From assembly GCA_031761405.1 (NCBI GenBank), contig JASEVX010000010.1:12105918-12169917 (forward strand): a stretch of 64,000 nucleotides of DNA. Direction: 5' to 3'. Each line of letters opens with the position of its first letter. Positions within the stretch are counted from its first letter, which is position 1. This document shows positions 53,451-64,000 of this stretch, piece by piece. Made by a program: the position numbers and the translations under genes. Below the pieces are notes generated by a model. It made no database searches and had not been told where the DNA came from. It saw nothing but the letters and a program-made list of their open reading frames with translations. Origin of the DNA: Serripes groenlandicus. Taxonomy: Eukaryota > Mollusca > Bivalvia > Cardiida > Cardiidae.

Positions 53451-55344
53451 ATTGAAACAAAATATATTTTTGGTAAAAAATATAGAAATAATTTTTTGTA
53501 AAACATATAGAAAGCATTTTTGGTAGAGCTGCGCATGCGCGGCTTTGCCATAGTTTACATATTGGATTTTGAAGGCACGTGATGTATATGCCGTTCACCG
53601 CCAAATAGTGCAAATTTGTTTGACTAATTAACGAATACTTACAAAAGCAAAGATAGAGTAATTAAGAAAAAAATTATTCGATTATTCAAGCCTGTCATTT
53701 AAAATAACAAGTATTATTGTAAATATCATATTTGAATGTATATTGTCTTGGAATATTCTTACGCAAATCAACCTAAACTCAGAGAACGCCTCGTATCAAG
53801 TTTGAACCCTTTCTTCAACGAAGAACCGTTTGATTGATTTTGTTGAGAACGTAATCAATGGTCTTTTAATGCGAATGGCATAGCCTCTTTAAACATATTT
53901 TACTGCGTGTATAGTACCGCACGTTAACGTTCTGCTTGACTCGCATGTGGATTTTCGATACAAGCTCTATATGATGCGAAACCTTCTTTAACATGTAGTT
54001 CAATGTCATGATAAAGACAGGGTTTGTTTATCAGAATAGAATTCATGAATATGCATACGGTTAACCAGATTATAAACATAGTAAGCGTTTTGCTAGACTT
54101 GCATTTGGCTTTTCATATACGTTCTATTTTGATGCGAAAATCAGCTGTAACGCAGTTAAAGGCCATGTTTAAGATGGGTTTCTTTATCTGACCTATTTAA
54201 AAAAAGAGCAGAATTTATGAATATTCATTATCTATGGTGGCCCTGGAAATAAAATAAATTCACTTATTCTAGGTATCCAAATAAAATTACAAAGTTTCTT
54301 AATGTGTAAACATCATATTTAAGTGTACACAATTATTTAGATATCACTACGCCAATATAGCACTTCACTGCGCAATTACCCTTTGTAAATTGTAACCCTT
54401 CCTTCACTCTCGGCAGAGATGTAAACATCCACTCGCCCGCTAACATAAGCGAGTGGAATACAGCATCGAGCTAGTACAACATTCTAGGCGCTAGTCCATA
54501 TTCATCATGATAATATGCATTGCTGTAGCCTTTTCATTCTCTTTCTCTCAGTCCATCTATCCCTTCGACAAAGTTGCGTGTAGAACATGTGCTCGTTTCT
54601 AGTAACAAAGCCCATCAAAGTCGTTTTAGTTATGCATTCGTTTTCAAAAGGTCATTTTCCTTTCACATATATACCACAAGCAGGTTTCCGCAAAAACATG
54701 AGTTCAATCGACAATAAGTCAACGATTAACGATGATTTTTGCATTTTGGATAGGTGCTTTCGACAAGGTCCGCGTCGGAACTCCCGACTTCTAATAAAGA
54801 GATTTCATCAAATAATTTGAGCGCTTTAAATTACGACGATTGCGAGCAATCTCCTTCGCAAAGTTGTCATTCCTTACACTCACCATACATGAATGGAATG
54901 AGTCGATAGTGTTAGAGAATGGATTGCGAGTTCTAAACGCTTGTTTATAAATCGTTTAGAATACATTGATAGGGAGAACGAATAAGGAACGAATAAATCT
55001 TGCAAGAAATCGATCATTTCTTTCGGCCAAATTCAGGTAAATGACCCGCGGATATTGGTTGTTACAACATAACTAATTCATCCTTTTAGTCTAAATTTGT
55101 ATAACACAGTTCCACATTTGATGTTGACAGTTTGTTTGTTATGATTTTGACGCAATTCAAGATTTTGACGCGATTATTTCGTTCATAGAGTTGATTACTA
55201 ACATATGACTGAGTTGGTGATGTAAAGAATATTAAAAAGTTAAGTTAAGCTAAAACATGCACAGGCAGGCGTGTGTTTCATTAGGATAAGTGCAACACTC
55301 AATTCTCAATCCTGCTTGACCTTTAACAAATCACAACCCACCCC
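53451..55344. other. No gene recognised
   Basis: Contains a small inverted repeat CCACTCGCCCGC...GCGAGTGG near 54430 and an uncharacterised 77-aa ORF (54587-54820), whose duplicate differs at one residue. No family recognised. Confidence 0.45.
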
Positions 55345-55540
55345 ACAATATAAAAACTCTGCAGCAGACGAATTTAAAAAGAAATCTGAGCAAAGATACA
55401 GAAAATCACCTTTATTGGAAGTGTAATCATTGAATAAAGTTGAAAACATGTTGCAAAAGAAGAATTTGCTAGTCATGAGCAATTTCTTATTCTGCATCAA
55501 TGTTTTCAAAAGTACGTATGCAGATGGGAAAGGTTATTTT
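55345..55540. mobile_element. MITE-1 degenerate copy
   Basis: CTCTGCAGCAGACGAATTTA, GAATTTGCTAGTCATGAGCA, ATTTCTTATTCTGCATCAAT and GTTTTCAAAAGTACG...GATGGGAAAGG in family order, with decayed ends. Confidence 0.6.
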
Positions 55541-56458
55541 TAATAAGAAACACTTTTTTAAAATGATAGTCAGTTGGCTATAGTATATAATGTCCGTCTC
55601 AAATAATAATGACAAAACAATTTAATTGAAAATATATTTAATCAAAGTTGTGAAAGTATAGTTGTCCCTTTCCGTGCTTTTTCTATGAGAGTTAGCAGCA
55701 TCAAATCACAGGAAAAACTTATGGGAAAGAGTTGACAAATAACACATTGACCACAATATCAGATTTAGGCTTTGTTTCTGTCAAACTGCTGAAGAAGACA
55801 ACGCTGAGACACACATTGTGATTAAAAGTTTATTTAAAAAACCGATCGCAATTCTACCTTCAGTACTATCAGTACTTTGATTTCATATTTAGACAGAAAT
55901 ATACTGGAAATAATGAAATTCGGTCATATCTGTCAATAGCTATAGCTATCTTTCTATGCGTCAGTATAAGGACAAAGATATATAGATAGATATTCTTTAT
56001 TTCCTCCAAATTTGAAGAGCAAGTACATTTCATATTAAACATTACAAAAGTGAGAACATAAATATATAAGTATAATGTTAAGCAAACTCTAAACCAAATA
56101 GTTTCAGGACAAAACTTGACTTTTCACGACTAAACTTCACATGCTGAATATCACATAGATCGCAGCTTATAAAATGTCTATCACAACGTCAAAATTGACC
56201 CTTTCTGCTCTTGGTAACCTTTTATTATAGGCTATGGTAGCCAGTTGAGCAATGAAGGCACATCTTGGTCTTCTTTTTTTTTTAAATAAATAGACATTTG
56301 GCCTTCTTGTTCGAAATATTTACATCACGCTGTTAAAACGTTATTTAAATGTAGTGAACTGCATCTGCTTCCTTTAAGTCATGCTTCAAAATCATGCGCG
56401 GCGTCTTTGAAGCTTTGCATTAAATATCGTCTTCTACATTTATAGTATGATGAAACTC
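55541..56458. other. Mostly no feature; possible LINE 3' end (minus)
   Basis: On the minus strand around 55985-56020, CAAATTTGGAGGAAATAAAG followed by AATATCTATCTATA resembles the LINE 3' end at 6380-6395. The rest is unrecognised AT-rich sequence. Confidence 0.35.
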
Positions 56459-57215
56459 GTTACGACTAGATAACCTTAAGGAGATTGCTCTTTGGACCGT
56501 AGGTAGGTGCATTTCATGAGTTGACTGTTTAAATAACGAACCAATCCGTCAATGGAAAGGAAATCAAAGCGCTATGTTATATTCTCCTCATGCGAGCATG
56601 TCCTTTACTCTGTCCATGATTGCCATCCCCGTCTGAAGCCCAAGTCACACCGTCCTCCTGGACCGTCCCGGAGCGTCCCTGACTAACATTTGGCCGATCC
56701 GTGGGCAGATCCATGTTGGATCCGCGTTGTTTCCGGGCTTATCCGGTACAGTCCTGGATGGTCCGTCATGGTCCGGGACCGTTTAAAATTGCCATGGTCA
56801 TTCAGGACCGTCAGGGGGGAATTTTTTCTTTCAATCCGGGGTTTTCCGGAACGGTCTCAATATCGACCGTGTTGACTCCAGGAATGTCCATAGTGGCACC
56901 GTGTTGATCCTGTGCGTCCAGGACGGTCCGGTGTCATCATGTTTGACACCGTGTTGGGTCCGGGATGGTCCGGGTCTTGCAAGACGGTCCGTGGCACCGC
57001 CGTGATGGTATTGGGGTCAGATCCATATTGGCTCCGTATTGATCCATCTTAATCCGCTGTGGTGCCGTGTTGGGTCCGGGGTGACGATGTTTTGCGACTG
57101 TCGAAGGATTCAATTTCACCCCGGATCACACCGGATCAAGATATCTCCTGATCATGGGTGTTCCGTGTTAATCCGGGGTGCTTCGTTTTGGGTCCGGCTT
57201 CGGTGTGACTGTAGC
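56459..57215 (+). repeat. GC-rich TCCGG repeat block, copy 2
   Basis: Co-linear with 37147-37928. Ends are AAGTCACACCG at 56643 and CGGTGTGACT to 57210. Several internal indels and substitutions show moderate divergence from copy 1. It ends 22 bp before the breakpoint of the 8.9-kb duplication. Confidence 0.85.
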
Positions 57216-59173
57216 TCTGTAATTTCTCATTCAGTCCCAAAATGAAGCGTTGTATTATAGATGTGTTTGTAAACGAACGACTTTTATTAGTATAGTCCTT
57301 AGGAATATATCTGTCTGTCTCTCTGTCTCTCTGTCTGTCTCTCTGTCTGTCTCTCTCTCTCTCTTTCTCTGTCTCCCTCTCTGTCTCTCTCTCTGTCTCT
57401 GAGTCTGTCTCTGAGTCTGTCTCTGTGTCTGTCTCTCGCTCTGTCCCTCTCTTTGTATCTGAGTCTGTCTCTGAGTGAGTCTCAGAGACTGAATCACTCA
57501 GAGACTGAATCACTCAGAGACTGACTCACTCGGAGCCTGACTCACTCAGAGACTGACTCACTCAGAGACTGACTTACGCATAGACTGACTCACTCAGAGA
57601 CTGACTCACTCATCGACTGACTTACCCAGAGACTGACTGGCTAAGAGAATGACTCACTCGGAGACTCACTCAATCAGAGACTCACTCAGAGACTCACTCA
57701 GAGACAGACTCATATACAGAGAGAGAGAGACAGAGAGACAGACATACTCAGAGACAGACTCAGAGACATACTCAGAGACAGAGGGAGAGAGAGACAGAGA
57801 GGGAGACAGAGAAAGAGACAGAGAGAGAGAGAGACAGAGAGACAGACAGAGAGACAGAGAGACAGACATATATATTCTTAAGGGCTATACTAATAAAAGT
57901 CGTTCGTTTACAAACACATCTATAATATAACGCTTCATTTTGTGGCGGAGATTGAATATGAGGTGACATTAAAATCACTCCCGGACAAGGTGTCCTTGGT
58001 TATGTTATATAGGTCTCCGCTCGGTGGTCTGCGGTTGAGTAGATCTAAAAGTTAAAGTTAATTGGGAGAAGGTAAAGATCATTTAGGCAGGCTTGTTTAG
58101 CCACCGTTGGAATAGTGAATTGAAATGTTTTAAAACGTGCATCACTGTTTTACCGCTTCCCTCAGATAAAATTGATATGTCGTCTGCTCTAAAACAGTTG
58201 AAATAATAACGATTCAAGTATTGTTTTATTCGTGTAATGTTTAAAACATTATCATTATTTGTAATATCCCATTTTTGTCGCAATATTTTCAAAAGTCATT
58301 TGCTGCAAAGGCGTTTAAATGTCGTTTGCATCGAGTAATGGATTGTAACACTTTCTTCAAAACATTTGTGCATTTAGTAAAATGGTTGCATTACTAGTAT
58401 TCGTGTTGAATAAGACCAGCCATGGACAATTAAAACCCCAATGCATGGATTTGCACAATATGAAAAGTCACATCTCCTTTAATGATGACCTTGCTTTAAT
58501 GATGACATTGCTTTTAAGCAGTATATGCTACAGAGGTTGAAATCGTCGTTCTGCCTTCGTTTTGTGTCAGAAATGATAAAACATGTAATGAAAAACCGTA
58601 ATTCTAGTTAACAATTTGATTCGAAATATACATATAGGTTTCACAGAAGTTTAATCCTTAATTAGGGCTAAAGCAAATATAAAGTCTTGCCAAGAAAAAA
58701 TATCGGTTGTTATATTTGTATTCCGTCATGTTGCTGTTCATAAGAGAAAACTATCGACAGATTTTTGAGAATTTAAAGACAAAAAAAGAATTGCACTTAA
58801 ATGATGTTCTTTTTGCATCGAGTTATAGCCCCTCTTTTTTCAATGGCCCGTATATCTTATACTAATATAGCAAGAACGATCAAAGTCATGTTTTCTTAAA
58901 GTCTAGTGTATGTTCTTTGATTCCCTATAGTCAAATGTTGTTTTAACAACTGAAATGACTTCTGTGATATCTCAAACAATAAGGCGAACTGAATACGGTC
59001 GCCTTAAGATACTTTCGCCTTAATGTATGTTTTTTTAGCACGGATGTTCGCCTTAATGTAGGATCCATACTTCTAATATGAGAGAGAATTACAATTATAT
59101 TTAGGTAATGTTTAGTGAGATTAATTTCTAAACGTTTAAATTAGCAAATTATATTTTAGTTAGTACATAATGG

Positions 59174-59508
59174 CCCTGTCACACTATTGCGAATCTCAAT
59201 ACAATAATCTCAATACAATAATGCTGCAATGTGGAAAGGCTGCAGCTTATATGTGCACTTTCTCACGTGATAGCGGGACGCTGGACATGCGCAGTTCGTA
59301 CGCTATTTCGCTAGCCATACGCAGACTACGCTGGTAATACGCTAGACATACGCTGGCAATACGCTACTCATACGCTATTCATAGGTTCAATAAGATAAGT
59401 ATACAAACAATTCTGTATTTTCAAGGGCTTTTTGTGCGTATCGAAATTAATTTATGAATTTCCATACGCAACTAATACGTTTCTGTCATACGCAACAGTG
59501 TGACAAGG
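59174..59508. mobile_element. MITE-4, copy in unit 2
   Basis: Duplicate of 50296-50630. The left end reads CTGTCACACTATTGCGAATC, one substitution inside the terminal repeat relative to unit 1. Confidence 0.8.
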
Positions 59509-60037
59509 ACATTACACTACATTATTCTCTATACTCGGATGCCTTTGAAATATAATTTGCAATATTAATTTACACGTTTTTACTTTTTGAAGAAAATAAG
59601 TTTATAAATCCTGTACGAATGTTTCTATAGCTCGAAATAACAAGAAGATAATGATATTCAGCTCCTACGTTTTGTCAACAAAAAAATACCTCTGACTGTG
59701 TTGTGTTGTAGCATGACTGTGGAATGGTTAACACAGATTGGTCCTTGATGCCATTCGAGTAGCCGAAGTAGCCAATGTTCATCAGCGTGTACACTGAAAT
59801 ACAAAGGGTTGATAAACAACATTATGCAGATGGCCTTTTAACACCTCTGTATCAGACTACTATTGAACATAGTGTAGGAAAACGAAAACTTGCTCCTGAT
59901 AGGCATTTTCTCTTTTTCTTCTATAATGGTGTATACTCTACCTCAACACTCATCCTATTGTTTATTTAAACTTTTGGTTGGAAGGTTGGCGTGCGCGAAT
60001 AGGCAATACGTTTGTTGTTTTGAGGTTTTACGTATGT

Positions 60038-60494
60038 TTCACATTAGTTCAGTTATATCACATTAGTTCAGTTATATCACATGTGTATCACAATAGTTCA
60101 GTTATATCACATTATGCAAGCTGTATCACATTAGTTCAGTTATATCACATTAGTTCAGTTATATCACATTAGTGCAGTTATATCACATTGGTTCAGTTAT
60201 ATCACAGTAGTACAGCTATATCACGTTAGCACAGTTGTATCACATTAGTTCAGCTATATCACATTAGTCCAGTTATATCACATGTGCATCACAATAGCTC
60301 AGTTATGTCACATTATTACAGTTATATCACATTATTACTGTTATATCACATTAGTTCAGTTATATCACATCAGTCAGCCTATATCACAAGTGTATCACAT
60401 TAGTTCAGTTATATCACATTGGTTAATTTATATCACATTAGTTCAGTTATATCACATTAGTTCAGTTATATCACATTAGTTCAGTTATATCACG
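60038..60494. repeat. 19-bp minisatellite, copy in unit 2
   Basis: Same array as 51160-51608 but about 8 bp longer and with different unit composition near 60115-60180 (CAAGCTGTATCACATTAGTT replaces CAAGCTATATCACAGGTGTA). It is one of the few places where the two 8.9-kb units clearly differ. Confidence 0.9.
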
Positions 60495-63400
60495 GCGACA
60501 GTTCACGTATCATTGATCCCTGGATAAACAAACCAGTACTAGGATAAGAAATGTGATTTGCCCAATTTTGAAAGGTGGTGCACCATTTGGCGATGATCCA
60601 GGAAAACTTGGCTATACAAACAATACTGTATTTTCTAGTGCTAAGTGTTATACAACACTTGAGGGAAAATACTTGCCTACGCTTCATTATTAATGGAGTC
60701 AAATGGACTCTGTTTCTTGAAGCCCTACTATGACTCATTAGCGACAAACCACAACTGGGCAAGGAAATGCGCCTTGTCCAAGGGTACTCTACCATAATCG
60801 CCGCGACTAGGGAAAGAACCCTGGTCCAGAATACCCGTCGGTATCCACTCGGTGGAATCCTACAGGCAGTTATTACAGTTCCTGATCATTAGTGTTAACA
60901 GCACCGCCTCTTTATAAAGAAAAAAAAAACACACAATATAATGTGCCCTTTGATTAGTTTAAATTATTTATTGTACATTGATTGCGACATTAGCTTCGAG
61001 GTTATCTTAATAAGGCGTAGGTATGAGTTATCAAGTAAAAATCGTAAATCAATTCAATCAACACTTTCCAACAAACATACGCTTTCAGACGACTACTTTT
61101 AAAAACAATATGACAAAGGAACACAATTGCCCATAATGAGCAATGCCTTTTGGCACAAGTATTTTCAACTCTTTGCAATAATTAACATCAGCGTTATTGA
61201 CCTACCATTAAGATGGTTGTTAGAGCGTTGGCTTTCAGAATTGGAGACCAATGTTCGATTATATAACTGTCATACTAAAAACAATTTCAAATTGAAGAAG
61301 TGCCGCTCATTGTTCCGGGGAAAGTAATACGACTGTCGATGTGCAATGATATTTTAACCACACATCAATATATAATCTATATTGAACATTTAATTGATTG
61401 ACCAACATTCTTTCCGACGTTCGACAAAAGCCAATGCAACATGCGCCATTTGTCTTCCATCAATGTGCTAACAGTGGAAGTTCAGTAATTTCATTGGACA
61501 CGCTGTTATGATGACAACATGTGAGCGAAAGTCTGGGGACACATGCTTAGGTGAACTGGCCGCTTTGGAATGGTTCATTTTGTTTTCGTTGCAGTAATTG
61601 TCAGTGATATTGCGATTAATTTTCCAAGAATTTGGTCATGCCCGGGAAAATAATCGCAATATCACTGACAATTACCGCAACGAAAAAAACCGTGCTATTC
61701 CGAGATGTCGGTAGCAGGTACTTTCGTTTTTGGTCCAGGTTGTTGTCGTTTTTGCGAATTCGCGAATATTTCAAAGGAATTAACATACGTAGGGAGAACA
61801 AATTCACGTTATTTTGGTATAGTTCGGTAGAGAAAAGTATTATTGATCGATTCCGTAGTTCAAATTCATATATTTGTTCGAATACTTTGAAAATCAAAGT
61901 ACTGACAGTACTGCTGGAAAGTGATTTTAGAGTGATGTCACACAGGTGCAGATGGGATAATGAATTGTATGCAAGGTGTAAACAGATCACGGATAGGAAC
62001 AAACGAGAGCAAATATGTTGGAAAATAAATGAATGAAAGAATTTAAGTCTTTAAAACTTCTTTATTCTGCTGCAGTTTCGGAATAGGTAAAATTGTATAA
62101 AAAGAATAAATCAAACAAATATAATTAAACACAAACACTTGTTGTTCAGTTTATACGGTTATACTATATAATATCGTAAGAACGCTTTCATCATTATAAT
62201 ACAATAATAAAGAAAGAATACAAACTTCAAAATTGTTGACAGCTAGACATTATATTATATTCACATTAGTTAGCAAAAACTGTCAAGAAGTGAGGAGTAT
62301 TGCATACATACAATTCACTTCTTGACAGTTTTTGCATTGAAACAAAATATATTTTTGGTAAAAAATATAGAAATAATTTTTTGTAAAACATATAGAAAGC
62401 ATTTTTGGTAGAGCTGCGCATGCGCGGCTTTGCCATAGTTTACATATTGGATTTTGAAGGCACGTGATGTATATGCCGTTCACCGCCAAATAGTGCAAAT
62501 TTGTTTGACTAATTAACGAATACTTACAAAAACAAACATGGAGTAATTAAGAAAAAAATTATTCGATTATTCAAGCCTGTCATTTAAAATAACAAGTATT
62601 ATTGTAAATATCATATTTGAATGTATATTGTCTCGGAATATTCTTACGCAAATCAACCTAAAATCAGAGAACGCCTCGTATCAAGTTTGAACCCTTTCTT
62701 CAACGAAGAACCGTTTGATTGATATTGTTGAGAACGTAATCAATGGTCTTTTAATGCGAATGGCATAGCCTCTTTAAACATATTTTACTGCGTGTATAGT
62801 ACCGCACGTAAACGTTCTGCTTGACTCGCATGTGGATTTTCGATACAAGCTCTATATGATGCGAAACCTTCTTTAACATGTAGTTCAATGTCATGATAAA
62901 GACAGGGTTTGTTTATCAGAATAGAATTCATGAATATGCATACGGTTAACCAGATTATAAACATAGTAAGCGTTTTGCTAGACTTGCATTTGGCTTTTCA
63001 TATACGTTCTATTTTGATGCGAAAATCAGCTGTAACGCAGTTAAAGGCCATGTTTAAGATGGGTTTCTTTATCTGACCTATTTAAAAAAAGAGCAGAATT
63101 TATGAATATTCATTATCTATGGTGGCCCTGGAAATAAAATAAATTCACTTATTCTAGGTATCCAAATAAAATTACAAAGTTTCTTAATGTGTAAACATCA
63201 TATTTAAGTGTACACAATTATTTAGATATCACTACGCCAATATAGCACTTCACTGCGCAATTACCCTTTGTAAATTGTAACCCTTCCTTCACTCTCGGCA
63301 GAGATGTAAACATCCACTCGCCCGCTAACATAAGCGAGTGGAATACAGCATCGAGCTAGTACAACATTCTAGGCGCTAGTCCATATTCATCATGATAATA

Positions 63401-64000
63401 TGCATTGCTGTAGCCTTTTCATTCTCTTTCTCTCAGTCCATCTATCCCTTCGACAAAGTTGCGTGTAGAACATGTGCTCGTTTCTAGTAACAAAGCCCAT
63501 CAAAGTCGTTTTAGTTATGCATTCGTTTTCAAAAGGTCATTTTCCTTTCACATATATACCACAAGCAGGTTTCCGCCAAAACATGAGTTCAATCGACAAT
63601 AAGTCAACGATTAACGATGATTTTTGCATTTTGGATAGGTGCTTTCGACAAGGTCCGCGTCGGAACTCCCGACTTCTAATAAAGAGATTTCATCAAATAA
63701 TTTGAGCGCTTTAAATTACGACGATTGCGAGCAATCTCCTTCGCAAAGTTGTCATTCCTTACACTCACCATACATGAATGGAATGAGTCGATAGTGTTAG
63801 AGAATGGATTGCGAGTTCTAAACGCTTGTTTATAAATCGTTTAGAATACATTGATAGGGAGAACGAATAAGGAACGAATAAATCTTGCAAGAAATCGATC
63901 ATTTCTTTCGGCCAAATTCAGGTAAATGACCCGCGGATATTGGTTGTTACAACATAACTAATTCATCCTTTTAGTCTAAATTTGTATAACACAGTTCCAC

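Larger units (their letters stand above)
48356..57237 (+). repeat. 8,882-bp tandem duplication, unit 1
   Basis: CAAAATGAAGCGTTGTATTA begins unit 1 at 48356 and unit 2 at 57238. Offsets drift from 8,882 to 8,878, 8,886 and 8,885 bp through small indels in simple repeats. Translated ORFs are identical or differ at one or two residues between units, so the copies are very similar. Unit 1 starts inside the left arm of the palindrome at 47831-49588 and ends just after the second GC-rich TCCGG block. Confidence 0.97.
57238..64000 (+). repeat. 8.9-kb tandem duplication, unit 2 (runs off window)
   Basis: Near-identical copy of 48356-55115. Features carried over: the inner part of the palindrome (57238 to about 58466), MITE-4 (59174-59508), 19-bp minisatellite (about 60038-60494), SINE-D (60486-60846), SINE-A body (61396-61567), 42-bp hairpin (61583-61686) and 21-bp stem hairpin (62273-62335). 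The outer 525 bp of the palindrome's left arm is missing from this unit. Confidence 0.97.

Noticed and set aside
54587..54820. 77-aa ORF kept in both 8.9-kb units as evidence of selection
   Set aside because: The whole unit is nearly identical, so conservation says nothing about coding.

Overview
This window reads as repeat-dense, non-coding DNA from an animal nuclear genome, most likely a bivalve mollusc. The evidence is an AT-rich background with no long host ORF, and many tRNA-headed SINEs whose shared 3' module reads GCCGTGATATAACTG...GCGGCGTTAAAC, a type I associate with mollusc genomes. There are also AAAGGGCAATAACTC-type tandem arrays, 5'-truncated LINEs, and many short inverted-repeat elements flanked by TTAA. 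The species assignment is inference. No prokaryotic gene organisation, rRNA, functional tRNA, CRISPR array or virus was recognised.

Layout. 1-1.1 kb is an old paralogue of 32.66-33.97 kb. 5.2-6.4 kb holds the decayed 3' end of a LINE. 6.5-7.9 kb is a two-phase tandem array ending in a GACC microsatellite and a hairpin. 8.7-10.5 kb (minus strand) has weak hints of host exons. 11.8-12.5 kb is a broken RNase H/zinc-knuckle tail of a second LINE type. 13.93-17.04 kb is a composite bounded by perfect 18-bp inverted TTAAAGGCGTATGCTACA ends; it holds duplicated palindromes, a SINE insertion and a 1-kb foldback. 19-36 kb is a mosaic of SINEs, MITE-like foldbacks and local duplications. 31.6, 38.5 and 39.4 kb carry three copies of a TTAA-flanked MITE. 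39.6-42.9 kb is a LINE reverse transcriptase pseudogene (minus) with a foldback element nested in its 3' region. 43.0-44.1 kb is a SINE whose interior has expanded into 21 exact-period 41-bp repeats. 47.83-49.59 kb is a 1.76-kb palindrome. From 48,356 an 8,882-bp unit is tandemly duplicated, the second copy (from 57,238) running off the window end.

No pathway or operon can be reconstructed. The coherent story is transposon biology. LINE enzymes, here only dead copies, would be the likely source of the retrotransposition that left 11-13 bp target duplications at four SINEs. Non-autonomous TTAA elements would need a piggyBac- or Kolobok-like transposase encoded elsewhere. Minisatellites repeatedly arise inside or beside SINE bodies. 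SINE labels A-D and MITE labels 1-3 are local names for this report, based on mutual similarity within the window.
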